DNA of 64,000 nt from a bacterium (GTDB taxonomy: Bacteria > UBP14 > UBA6098 > B30-G16). Below the pieces are notes generated by a model. That model searched no databases and was not told where the DNA came from. It worked only from the letters and a program-made list of their open reading frames with translations. Shown here in pieces: positions 1 through 8,138 of the stretch. A program made the position numbers and the translations under genes. Location: the NCBI GenBank assembly GCA_030613005.1, contig JAUWMV010000003.1, positions 1 through 64,000 on the forward strand, in the 5' to 3' direction. The stretch's first letter is position 1, and every line of letters begins with the position of its first letter.

Positions 1-124
1 GTTAATTTCAGTATACGGATACGAGTCGTCAACAGGAATGTTTTTTGTGCCGGACACTTTGATTCCCGGTCAAAGCTATTGGTTATTGGTGGATACAACA
101 GGAGTCGTCAGGATCCCGAGGTAA
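1..124 (+). CDS. C-terminal fragment of a probable secreted protein
   Basis: Only the last 40 codons lie in the window, read in the second frame and ending in TAA at 122-124. The visible end contains a Gly-Tyr turn followed by PDTLIPGQSYWLLVD. The motif 'PG.(S/G)YW(L/V)' is common in beta-sandwich modules near the C-terminus of exported FCB-group proteins; that is family knowledge and the assignment is inference. The other two frames give no comparable sequence. The start and the main domains lie to the left of the window, so function cannot be stated. It is followed by about 190 bp before porX, with the sigma-54-like promoter in that gap. Confidence 0.55.
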   Translation, partial: LISVYGYESSTGMFFVPDTLIPGQSYWLLVDTTGVVRIPR

Positions 125-241
125 AGTGGGAAATTGAAATATTAAAACGACTATGCCAATTTGACATTAAAAATTCTCTTAAGAGAGATTGATTATTAGT
201 TTAAAATATCCGATAAAAGTGTCTCAAAAGCTAATAAAAAT

Positions 242-258
242 TTGGCATGAATTTTGCT
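242..258 (+). promoter_or_regulatory. Sigma-54 (RpoN) type -24/-12 promoter of porX
   Basis: TTGGCATGAATTTTGCT matches the RpoN consensus YTGGCACGRNNNTTGCW at every specified position except one (T for C at position 7). The GG and GC dinucleotides have the obligatory 10-nt gap. The predicted transcript start is near 269, giving a leader of about 48 nt before the ATG at 317. If real, porX expression needs an AAA+ enhancer-binding activator; none is encoded in this window. Confidence 0.6.
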
Positions 259-316
259 TAAATACTATAAGAACTATGAAATTAAAAATTTATCTGATTG
301 GATTAAGGAGGATTTG

Positions 317-1885
317 ATGGAGCCTAAAAAGATTTTATGGATAGATGATGAAGCCGATCAACTGAGAGCCCATATAAAATTTTTAGAGAAGAAAGGATAT
401 AATGTCTTAGTAGCACTTAATGCCTTGGATGGAATAGAAATGATAAAATCATCTCATCCCGACGTTGTCTTTATGGATGAAATGATGCCGGGAATGGATG
501 GTTTAACTGCAATTGAAGAAATTAGAAAGAACGACAAACGAACTCCAATTGTTATGATTACAAAATCGGAAGAGGAAAATATAATGGTAGAAGCAATAGG
601 TCAGCAAATTGATGATTATATTGTTAAACCTGTAAACCCTCTTCAGATTCTTTCTGTGCTGAAAAAAATCCTTCATAGTCACGAAATTGTAGGTAATAAA
701 CTTACTCGCGATTATACACAGGAATATCGCGAAGTTTATGAAAAAATTTCGTCAAAAGCTGGCTATGAGGAATGGTACGAGATTGGGAAATGGCTTGCTG
801 AATGGGATGTAATCCTTGATAAACGACCTGACCTTGAGCTTACTGAATCACATAGGAATTTCCGAAAAGAATTTAATGCTGATTTCTCTAGCTTTATTCT
901 CAAGAATTATCTCGAATGGATCTGGAGCAAAATGGGTAATAGACCTACGTTATCAGTTGATATTTTCAAAAAATTTGTTATGCCTAATATAAGAAATGGG
1001 AAAAAAGTAGTTTTTGTTGTAATCGATTGTATGAGATACGACCAATGGTTAATTGTAGAACCATTGCTATCAGACTATTATAACATAGAAACTGAACTAT
1101 ATTTCTCAATAATTCCCACCGCTACTCCATATGCAAGAAACGCCTTGTTTGCTGGTCTTTTCCCCTATGATCTGCAAAAGACATATCCGAAAATCTGGGA
1201 TAGAGGTCATAAAGACTCAGGATCACACAATAGATATGAGCATGAGCTTATGGATCGTCAATTGGATAGATATGGAATAGAGCTTGATGGAGAAAGCAAA
1301 TACATAAAAATTCTTGATCCCGAGGAAGGTGAGAGTTTAGTAAGGCGGTTAAGCACATATGTTTCAGCACCACTTTCAGCTGTTGTGGTAAACTTTTTGG
1401 ATATTTTGGCTCATTCAAGAGCGGTGTCAGATCTGCTTCGGGAAATTTCGCCTGATGAAACTGGTTATAGAACAGTTATGAAAACATGGTTCCAACAGTC
1501 AGCTCTTTTCGAAGCGTTAAAGAGAACCGTTGAAGAGAAAGATGTAACGGTTATCATTACTACAGATCACGGCAGTACAATAGGCAAAAGAGGTGCAAAA
1601 GTTTATGGTAAAAGAGACACATCCACGAACCTTAGGTACAAGGTTGGGGACAACCTGAATACTGATAAAAGAGGTGCATTCCTTATCATCGAACCTAAAA
1701 AATGGAAACTTCCAATATTCAGTGTAACAACAAATTACATAATTGCATATGAGAACTATTATCTGGTGTATCCTACAAATTTTAGCGAATATGAACGTCA
1801 ATATAGAAACTCCTTCCTTCACGGAGGAATATCTATCGAGGAAATGATGGTACCAGTATCAATTTTAACACCCAGAAAGCAATAA
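317..1885 (+). CDS. porX: PorX-type response regulator (receiver + PglZ domain)
   Basis: A 522-residue two-domain protein. Residues 3-120 form a CheY-like receiver with the acidic pair D10-D11, phosphoacceptor D54 (in VFMDEMMPG) and the conserved Lys in YIVKP. Residues about 160-520 form a PglZ domain of the alkaline-phosphatase superfamily, with the metal-site motifs VIDCMRYDQW (D about 237), TPYARNALFAG and TTDHGST (about 415). This order and length match PorX, which in Bacteroidota controls type IX secretion and whose PglZ domain cleaves cyclic or linear oligonucleotides; that is family knowledge. The ATG at 317 is chosen because AAGGAGG lies at 305-311 and the sigma-54 promoter predicts a transcript start near 269. 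An in-frame TTG at 254 would lie upstream of the transcript. The partner kinase PorY is not in the window. A BREX-type PglZ is unlikely because of the receiver domain and the lack of other BREX genes. Confidence 0.88.
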   Translation: MEPKKILWIDDEADQLRAHIKFLEKKGYNVLVALNALDGIEMIKSSHPDVVFMDEMMPGMDGLTAIEEIRKNDKRTPIVMITKSEEENIMVEAIGQQIDDYIVKPVNPLQILSVLKKILHSHEIVGNKLTRDYTQEYREVYEKISSKAGYEEWYEIGKWLAEWDVILDKRPDLELTESHRNFRKEFNADFSSFILKNYLEWIWSKMGNRPTLSVDIFKKFVMPNIRNGKKVVFVVIDCMRYDQWLIVEPLLSDYYNIETELYFSIIPTATPYARNALFAGLFPYDLQKTYPKIWDRGHKDSGSHNRYEHELMDRQLDRYGIELDGESKYIKILDPEEGESLVRRLSTYVSAPLSAVVVNFLDILAHSRAVSDLLREISPDETGYRTVMKTWFQQSALFEALKRTVEEKDVTVIITTDHGSTIGKRGAKVYGKRDTSTNLRYKVGDNLNTDKRGAFLIIEPKKWKLPIFSVTTNYIIAYENYYLVYPTNFSEYERQYRNSFLHGGISIEEMMVPVSILTPRKQ

Positions 1886-1955
1886 GTATAAAAAATAATT
1901 GTGATAATTTATACAGAAAGCGAATGGACTAATCTCATAAATAACTCCCCTTATT

Positions 1956-1985
1956 AAGGCAGATACTATGTCTGCCTTTTTTTAT
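1956..1985 (+). terminator. Rho-independent terminator after porX
   Basis: The stem AGGCAGA (1957-1963) pairs with TCTGCCT (1971-1977) around a 7-nt loop, is extended by one A-T pair, and runs straight into a T-tract (1977-1983). It lies 70 bp after the porX stop and just upstream of the next promoter, so porX is probably monocistronic. Confidence 0.85.
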
Positions 1986-2012
1986 TGACATTTTATAATA
2001 GGATTTTATAAT
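1985..2012 (+). promoter_or_regulatory. Candidate sigma-70 promoter for the ABC exporter operon
   Basis: A perfect TTGACA (1985-1990) is separated by 16 bp from a perfect TATAAT (2007-2012). It sits directly after the porX terminator and about 105 bp before the ABC ATPase start. Such boxes are frequent by chance in AT-rich DNA, but the position after a terminator supports it. Confidence 0.5.
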
Positions 2013-2116
2013 TCAGGTCTATATCCCATGTGGTTGCAGTTTCTCTTCCTGATTTCTAATTTCGGATAAGAAATAACATAGCAAATCAAGAGTCTCAAAA
2101 TCCGTAGGGAGCCATA

Positions 2117-3103
2117 ATGTCTTATATAATTGTAGAAAATCTTGTGAAGCATTTCCGAATTGCCAAACGCAAACCAGGACTATTGGGTGCATTTAAAGGT
2201 GTTGTACATCGAAAATTTAAAATAATTAAAGCTTTAGATGAAATATCATTCTCCATCGAACCGGGGGAACTTGTTGGTTTCATAGGACCTAATGGCGCTG
2301 GTAAGTCGACTACTGTGAAAATATTAGCAGGAATTTTAATCCCCAATTCTGGTCGATGCGTTGTTATGGGACGTATTCCATGGAAAGAACGCGTGGCTAA
2401 TGTCAGAAACATTGGTGTTGTTTTCGGACAGCGCACTCAGCTTTGGTGGGACTTGCCGGTAATTGAGTCATTTGAATTGCTTAAGGAAATTTATCGTATC
2501 CCAAATACTGTTTATAAGAATAATACTGAGGAGCTAATTACCTTGCTTAATCTAATGGAAATTCTGAATACACCAGTAAGGCAGCTAAGTCTTGGCCAAC
2601 GTATGAGATGTGATTTAGTTGCATCTCTTTTACATTCTCCATCTTTGCTTTTTCTTGATGAACCAACGATTGGCTTAGATGCAGTTTCAAAACTTGCTGT
2701 TAGAGATTTCATTGAACGGATGAACAAAGAGCAGGGAACCACAATTATTCTTGCAACGCATGATATGGATGATATTGAGACGTTGTGTAAAAGAATAATT
2801 TTAATTAACCATGGAAAGATTTTGCATGACGGACCGTTAGAGAAACTCAGAGTGGCAATGTCCGATGAGAGGCAGTTAATTGTTGATATGATTATGGAGA
2901 ATTACGAAATAGATGATCCAGACGCAAAAGTTGTCCGTCGCAATGGACATAGAGTATACTTGAGATTTAACCCAAACAAAGTTTCTACTGCTGAACTCAT
3001 TAAGAGGATAACTGAAAGGCATCCAATTCGTGATTTGTTTGTTGAGAATCCGCCTATCGAGGAGATAATAGCCAAGGTATATTTAGAACAAGACAAATTA
3101 TAA
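2117..3103 (+). CDS. ABC-2 type exporter, ATP-binding subunit
   Basis: A 328-residue ABC ATPase. It has Walker A GPNGAGKST (about 57-65), signature LSLGQRMR (about 155), Walker B LLFLDEPTIGLD (about 176-187) and switch His in ATHDMDD. A C-terminal extension of about 90 residues follows the nucleotide domain, as in the COG4586 class that pairs with two unlike ABC-2 permeases (COG4587 and COG3694). Both permeases follow here, so the three genes form one exporter. The substrate is unknown; polysaccharide, lipid or drug export is possible. The N-terminal insertion before the first strand (about residues 12-35) is typical of this subclass. The start at 2117 follows a weak GGGAGC Shine-Dalgarno. 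Confidence 0.88.
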   Translation: MSYIIVENLVKHFRIAKRKPGLLGAFKGVVHRKFKIIKALDEISFSIEPGELVGFIGPNGAGKSTTVKILAGILIPNSGRCVVMGRIPWKERVANVRNIGVVFGQRTQLWWDLPVIESFELLKEIYRIPNTVYKNNTEELITLLNLMEILNTPVRQLSLGQRMRCDLVASLLHSPSLLFLDEPTIGLDAVSKLAVRDFIERMNKEQGTTIILATHDMDDIETLCKRIILINHGKILHDGPLEKLRVAMSDERQLIVDMIMENYEIDDPDAKVVRRNGHRVYLRFNPNKVSTAELIKRITERHPIRDLFVENPPIEEIIAKVYLEQDKL

Positions 3104-3179
3104 CATACAGCAAGTAACTAGATCCCCAAATGAATATCATAAGAATTACAAAGAATTAAAGTTATATAGTGCAAGAAAA

Positions 3180-3971
3180 ATGATAGCATATTGGACAGTG
3201 ATCAGTGCACGGTATAGAATGCTTCTTCAATATAGAGCAGCAGCTATTGCTGGTGTAGTAACTCAGCTCTTTTGGGGATTCTTGAGGGTTATGATTTTCG
3301 ATGCGTTTTACCGATCCTCCACGATTACCCAACCGATGTCTTTCGAAAATGTGATAACATACGTTTGGCTTGGACAGGCTTTGTTGGCTTTGATTCCATT
3401 GAGACCGGATTATGAAATAAGAAATATGATTTTAAAAGGTAATGTTGCCTATGAACTCATCCGACCATTGAATCTATATTGGCTGTGGTTTAGTCGAGAG
3501 TTGGCTAATCGAACTGCACCAACAACGCTAAGGTCGATTCCAATTTTTATCCTTTCCATGTTATTCTTTGATTTGCAACCTCCAACATCGCTACTTTCAG
3601 CATTTGGATTTATTATATCAATTATATTAGCGATTTTTCTTTCATCATCTATCTCGATAATTGTTAATATCTCGCTTATGTGGACAATTTCTGGAGAGGG
3701 TGTTTCTCAAATATTACCTGCGATAGTATGGATATTTTCCGGAATAATTATTCCTTTACCGTTGTTTCCGGATTGTGTACAACCAATTTTAAATTTTCTT
3801 CCTTTTAGAGGAATAATGGATACGCCATTCCGGTTATATATGGGACACATTCCACCAGATCAATTGCTTAATGTCGTTGGTCATCAATTAATCTGGATTG
3901 TGATATTAATAGCATTTGGTCGCTGGATACTTAATCGAGGTCTTAAACGACTTGTGATACAAGGAGGATGA
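3180..3971 (+). CDS. ABC-2 type permease subunit (first of two)
   Basis: A 263-residue hydrophobic protein with about six membrane segments and a short cytoplasmic N-terminus of the form 'Y..V....R..LQYR', typical of the COG4587/COG3694 permeases. It lies 76 bp after its ATPase gene. The stop overlaps the Shine-Dalgarno region of the second permease, so the two are translationally coupled. No good ribosome site precedes the ATG at 3180; a later ATG at 3219 is possible. Expected to sit in the inner membrane as a heterodimer with the next gene product. Substrate unknown. Confidence 0.82.
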   Translation: MIAYWTVISARYRMLLQYRAAAIAGVVTQLFWGFLRVMIFDAFYRSSTITQPMSFENVITYVWLGQALLALIPLRPDYEIRNMILKGNVAYELIRPLNLYWLWFSRELANRTAPTTLRSIPIFILSMLFFDLQPPTSLLSAFGFIISIILAIFLSSSISIIVNISLMWTISGEGVSQILPAIVWIFSGIIIPLPLFPDCVQPILNFLPFRGIMDTPFRLYMGHIPPDQLLNVVGHQLIWIVILIAFGRWILNRGLKRLVIQGG

Positions 3972-3976
3972 TCGAA

Positions 3977-4780
3977 ATGCTCAACTCAATAAAGCTATAT
4001 TTTCGATTCCTTGAAATTTCCCTTCGTGGTCAGATGCAATATCGAGCGTCGTTTATAATGCAAATTATCGGGCAATTTTTTATGACATTTATAGAATTCG
4101 TTGCAATTTGGTCTCTATTTCAGCGATTTGGGTCGATCAAAGGATGGACTCTGGTTGAGGTGGCATTTTTTTACGGCTTGGTTAATGTTTCATTCGCGCT
4201 TTCAGAAGTGTTAAGTCGTGGATTTGATACGTTCGCAGGTATGGTTAAAAGCGGTGATTTTGACAGACTGTTGCTTAGACCTCGCTCCACAGTTCTACAA
4301 ATTGCTGGAAAAGAGTTTCATATGAGAAGATTCGGAAGAGTTTTGCAGGGAGCAATTATTCTGGTCTGGGCTTCGATAGTCCTAAATATAAACTGGACTG
4401 TGGATAAAATAATACTGGTGCTTTTTTCGATATTAGCAGGTATTTGCATCTTTTTCGGTCTAATAGTACTACAGGCTACACTGTCATTTTGGACTATTGA
4501 ATCGTTAGAAATCATGAACACGCTTACTTATGGAGGTGCTGAGACTTCTCACTATCCATTGAATATTTACAGAAAATGGTTCAGACGTTTTTTTACGTAT
4601 ATAATTCCAATTGCATTTGTAAACTATTTTCCAGTGCTTGTAATTATCGGGAAGCCAGACCCATTGGGTACACCGTCATGGCTTGGTTGGATTTCGCCAA
4701 TTGTCGGGTTCGTTTTTCTTGTCGTTACTTTTCGAATATGGAACATTGGAGTTAGGCATTATAAAAGTACTGGAAGTTAA
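3977..4780 (+). CDS. ABC-2 type permease subunit (second of two)
   Basis: A 267-residue, six-segment membrane protein with the same 'YFRFLEISLRGQMQYRASF' style N-terminus as its partner. That is characteristic of the ABC-2 family permeases acting with COG4586 ATPases. An ATG at 3968 is in frame but abuts the AAGGAGG at 3961-3967. The ATG at 3977 has 9-nt spacing and is preferred. It overlaps the control region of the upstream permease and is followed after 15 bp by a methyltransferase gene, so the operon may extend there. Confidence 0.82.
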   Translation: MLNSIKLYFRFLEISLRGQMQYRASFIMQIIGQFFMTFIEFVAIWSLFQRFGSIKGWTLVEVAFFYGLVNVSFALSEVLSRGFDTFAGMVKSGDFDRLLLRPRSTVLQIAGKEFHMRRFGRVLQGAIILVWASIVLNINWTVDKIILVLFSILAGICIFFGLIVLQATLSFWTIESLEIMNTLTYGGAETSHYPLNIYRKWFRRFFTYIIPIAFVNYFPVLVIIGKPDPLGTPSWLGWISPIVGFVFLVVTFRIWNIGVRHYKSTGS

Positions 4781-4795
4781 ATTTTATATTATCTT

Positions 4796-6031
4796 ATGTG
4801 GACTGAGGAAGAAAACATAAAAATAAAGAATAGAAATACTAGGAACTTAAGGGATCTTTTAATCGACGGTCTTAAAGACAGTGAGACCTTTGTTTTACTT
4901 ATTATGAGTCGCAAAAAGGGAGATTATGATTTCCCTTGGACTAAAATCACAGTGCGTCCAGTTGAGATTAAGGGTAAAAGATTCCTGCAGTTTAAGTATT
5001 TCGAATCGCTAAAACACATAACAAAAAATTACGAACCCAATCAAGTTGGAGAAAAGATAATAGAAACACTATCTCACAATTTCAGCGAGATACATTTGCA
5101 TAGTACCGAAAAAGATTTACACATAAAGATAACTCGAAAGGGGAATGTATTAATTAATAAGGGAAAACCAACACGTCGAATGAAACCAGACCTTTCACAT
5201 GATAGAATCAAGGAATATCCGCTCGATTCCAAAATCCATATAAAATTTCTTCAAGCAATTGGTATTGTGAATAATATCGGTGAAATAAAACCGAACATGC
5301 ATGGGAAATTTGTTCAGGTTAACGAATTTATTAGATCGATTGAAATAATGGTAAAAAAGCTCAATATTAAAAACAGACCAATTAGAATAATAGATTATGG
5401 GTGTGGTAAAGCTTATCTGACGTTCGCTGCTTATTATTACATAAAGGAGATTTTGAAAATTCCTGTTAACGTTACCGGAATTGATACAAATGAGGATATA
5501 ATTGCAAAAGCTATTGATTTAAGAGATTCATTAAATTGTGAAGAAATGGCCTTTTTTATATCCCGAATCGAAGAATTTGAACCAGAAGAAACACCGGATA
5601 TGACACTCAGCCTTCACGCCTGCGATACAGCCACAGACGAGGCAATATCGCGTGGAATTATGCTAAACAGCAAAATCATTATTGCAGTTCCGTGTTGTCA
5701 GCATGAGTTGCATCATAAACTCTCGGAACCCTTGTTTAAGCCTATAACTCAGCATGGAATACTTCGGGAAAGATTAGCAGATATAATAACCGATTCATTA
5801 AGAGCATCCATATTAAGAATAATGGGCTATCGTACTGATGTAATCGAGTTCGTTTCAGTGGAGCACACAACAAAGAATGTTATGATTAGGGCATTTAAGA
5901 CAACAAAAACGTGTAATGATATTGTTGTTGCCGAATATAGAAGATTTGTCGATTTTTGGGGTATTACACCAGCAATTCAGATAATGCTTGGTGAAAGATT
6001 TGAGAAATGTTTAAAGAATTATAGCGAATAA
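4796..6031 (+). CDS. SAM-dependent methyltransferase (Methyltransf_32-like)
   Basis: A 411-residue protein. The C-terminal half is a class I methyltransferase fold. Motif I is DYGCGKAYL (about 200-208), the acidic end of strand 2 is GIDTN, and the distinctive SLHACDTATD (about 272) is followed by AVPCCQHEL. The 'SLHACDxATD' and 'PCCQHE' motifs mark the PF13679/METTL25-like group. The target is not known; RNA or protein are both possible. The N-terminal 170 residues are a basic, non-membrane region that might bind RNA (inference). It starts 15 bp after the ABC permease gene without a clear Shine-Dalgarno. Confidence 0.8.
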   Translation: MWTEEENIKIKNRNTRNLRDLLIDGLKDSETFVLLIMSRKKGDYDFPWTKITVRPVEIKGKRFLQFKYFESLKHITKNYEPNQVGEKIIETLSHNFSEIHLHSTEKDLHIKITRKGNVLINKGKPTRRMKPDLSHDRIKEYPLDSKIHIKFLQAIGIVNNIGEIKPNMHGKFVQVNEFIRSIEIMVKKLNIKNRPIRIIDYGCGKAYLTFAAYYYIKEILKIPVNVTGIDTNEDIIAKAIDLRDSLNCEEMAFFISRIEEFEPEETPDMTLSLHACDTATDEAISRGIMLNSKIIIAVPCCQHELHHKLSEPLFKPITQHGILRERLADIITDSLRASILRIMGYRTDVIEFVSVEHTTKNVMIRAFKTTKTCNDIVVAEYRRFVDFWGITPAIQIMLGERFEKCLKNYSE

Positions 6032-6173
6032 TTTAAGTAATCGATTCATTTTTTGTTGTGAGCCATTTCACTTGCAATAGAAGCTTTATATTATCATATT
6101 TATTTTGAGAATATGTAAATTAGCTTTATTGTAAATCGGTGATTAAATAACACTTAATGAATAAGGCATAATA

Positions 6174-7589
6174 ATGTTACTGCGAAAGCGTTCTGAAAGA
6201 ATCGCAGGTCAATTAATATGGATTGGCTATTATATTTGGCCTGTTGTTGGGTTTACCTTCGCTTGGTGGTTAAGGTTCCAGTCGGGATTCTTTAAGGTGT
6301 TGGATTATCAACCGTTTGAAAAATATTATGTACCCATTCTCATCGTCGCAACTTTCTGGTCTATAGTTTATGGTGCATTGAAATTGCACACACCTGCTCT
6401 AAACCTTCGTTGGACTCGTGAAACATCAAAAATGATCTGGGGAGCAGCATTAGCTATGATTCCTACAATGGCGTTGGCTTTTTCGTATAGAGGATATTTC
6501 TATTCTCGTCTTGTGATGACTCTGGGAATTGTTTTCACTTTTGGTTTATGCTTCACTCATAAAGTGATTGCCAAATCTATTTTAAAGAAAATGCTTCTCA
6601 AGCGTGTTGGGATTGCTAGGAAACTCATTATAGGATGTAATTCGTTTGCTCAGAAAGTTGTTAATGAAATTCGAAGAGATCCTCTTGCAGCTGCAGGTTT
6701 GGTTGGAATGATCTCGGTGACTGGTGAACGATGCACCACTGATCTTCCTTATCTTGGTGACATAAGTGAGTTGAGAGAAATTATTATCAAAGGTCAATTT
6801 GATGAGGCAATTTTTGCATATCCAAACCCCAGTGAGAACATGATACTAAAAATTATCTATGAATGTAGGAAAGAACAAGTGCAATTTGAGTTGGTGCCAC
6901 CATTCCGTCATCTCCTAAGGGGTCGAGTAGAAGTCGAGCCAGTAGGGGATGTTCAGGTTCTGGCATTCACAGATCTTGCACTAAAAGTTTGGCAACGCGG
7001 TGTCAAAAGGGCTGCAGACCTTTTACTTTCATCTATACTATTAATTCTTTTATCACCACTTCTTATTACTATATCTGTGGCAATTAAACTTACAAGTACG
7101 GGACACATTTTTTTCCTTCAAGAGCGTATCGGTCGTAATGGACGGAAATTCCAGATGATTAAATTCCGATCTATGTATAAGGATGCTGAAAAACGACTTA
7201 AAGAACATCTGGAAGATAACGAAGCTCAAGGACCAATTTTTAAAATTAAAAAGGACCCCAGGATAACCTCGATAGGACGATTAATACGAAGGTTTTCTAT
7301 AGATGAAATACCGCAGTTGTTTAACGTTCTTTTAGGACAGATGTCTCTTGTGGGTCCAAGACCACCATTAGAGCGAGAAGTTAAAGTTTATGAGAATTGG
7401 CAGTTACGAAGAATCGACGTAACTCCCGGCATGACTGGATTGTGGCAGGTCTCGGGACGAAGCGATTTATCATTTGAAAAAATGGTGGAATTAGACATTC
7501 ATTATATAGAGAACTGGTCATTGGTGATGGATATAATGATTCTTTTTAAAACGCTTCCTGCTGTCATTACCGGGAAAGGAGCTTATTGA
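6174..7589 (+). CDS. Undecaprenyl-phosphate sugar phosphotransferase (WbaP/exopolysaccharide initiating type)
   Basis: A 471-residue polyprenyl glycosylphosphotransferase. The N-terminus has four to five membrane segments (about 15-135). A Rossmann-like CoA-binding-type middle domain follows (about 140-265). The C-terminal catalytic bacterial sugar-transferase domain (about 270-471) opens with KRAADLLLSSILL. It carries KFRSMYKDA, RLIRRFSIDEIPQL, GPRPP and TPGMTGLWQVSGRS, all diagnostic. It transfers a sugar 1-phosphate to undecaprenyl phosphate at the inner membrane to start O-antigen, capsule or exopolysaccharide synthesis. No glycan cluster follows, so the product cannot be named. Stand-alone location 140 bp after the methyltransferase gene. 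Confidence 0.9.
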   Translation: MLLRKRSERIAGQLIWIGYYIWPVVGFTFAWWLRFQSGFFKVLDYQPFEKYYVPILIVATFWSIVYGALKLHTPALNLRWTRETSKMIWGAALAMIPTMALAFSYRGYFYSRLVMTLGIVFTFGLCFTHKVIAKSILKKMLLKRVGIARKLIIGCNSFAQKVVNEIRRDPLAAAGLVGMISVTGERCTTDLPYLGDISELREIIIKGQFDEAIFAYPNPSENMILKIIYECRKEQVQFELVPPFRHLLRGRVEVEPVGDVQVLAFTDLALKVWQRGVKRAADLLLSSILLILLSPLLITISVAIKLTSTGHIFFLQERIGRNGRKFQMIKFRSMYKDAEKRLKEHLEDNEAQGPIFKIKKDPRITSIGRLIRRFSIDEIPQLFNVLLGQMSLVGPRPPLEREVKVYENWQLRRIDVTPGMTGLWQVSGRSDLSFEKMVELDIHYIENWSLVMDIMILFKTLPAVITGKGAY

Positions 7590-7669
7590 CTGAAAAAGTT
7601 TTTTAAGGATTTTTCCTTGACTGTTGTTAATTAGTCTCTATTTTCGAATTCAGTTGTAAAGGAGGAAAA

Positions 7670-8050
7670 ATGGTTTTAAATATATTAATCTTTTTATTAG
7701 TATTAGATGCTGTATTGATAGTTGTAACAATTTTATTACAACCTCGAATGCAGGGTGGTGTGGGCGCAGCTTTTGGTGGTGCCGGTTTTACTGGTTCTAT
7801 TTTTGGTGGTAAAGGAGGGATGTCATTTCTGACCAATTTAACAGCAGTTCTTGCTGTAGTCTTTTTATTATTGATCCTTGGAGTAAACTTTTATGTCACA
7901 GCTCCAGCTAAAGAAAGAACGATAATGAGACGTACTGGTGCACCTGCAACTCGACGTATACCAACAACATCCGATGAAGAGGCTCCACAGCAAGTACCCA
8001 CTGAACAAGCTCCTGAACCTGCGCCACAGCAACCACCAACAGGTCAATAA
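7670..8050 (+). CDS. secG: Preprotein translocase subunit SecG
   Basis: A 126-residue protein with two membrane segments flanking the conserved cytoplasmic loop: LLQPRMQGG, then GAAFGGAGFTGSIFGGKGG and FLTNLTAVLAVVF. This is the SecG pattern of Q-rich/GG motif and second helix. SecG assists SecYE-dependent export in the inner membrane. After residue about 80 there is a 45-residue hydrophilic tail rich in Pro, Gln, Thr and Ala, longer than in Escherichia coli but similar to tails seen in several FCB-group SecGs. The start has an AAGGAGG at ideal distance. Confidence 0.92.
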   Translation: MVLNILIFLLVLDAVLIVVTILLQPRMQGGVGAAFGGAGFTGSIFGGKGGMSFLTNLTAVLAVVFLLLILGVNFYVTAPAKERTIMRRTGAPATRRIPTTSDEEAPQQVPTEQAPEPAPQQPPTGQ

Positions 8051-8138
8051 ACCCAGTGAATTTCCCTGTTTTTAATTATCGTTTTCTCATTGCTTACATC
8101 ATGCCTTATTTTATAAGAAAGTGAACTCGAGGTTTATA

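Noticed and set aside
254-316. N-terminal extension of porX from an in-frame TTG
   Set aside because: The extension is not receiver-like, lies before the AAGGAGG at 305-311 and overlaps the predicted sigma-54 promoter.
317-1885. BREX or other phage-defence PglZ protein
   Set aside because: The fused receiver domain and the 522-residue length match PorX, and no other defence genes are nearby.
7604-7621. AAGGA-TTTT-TCCTT hairpin as a terminator before secG
   Set aside because: Only five A/T-rich pairs and no T-tract after it.
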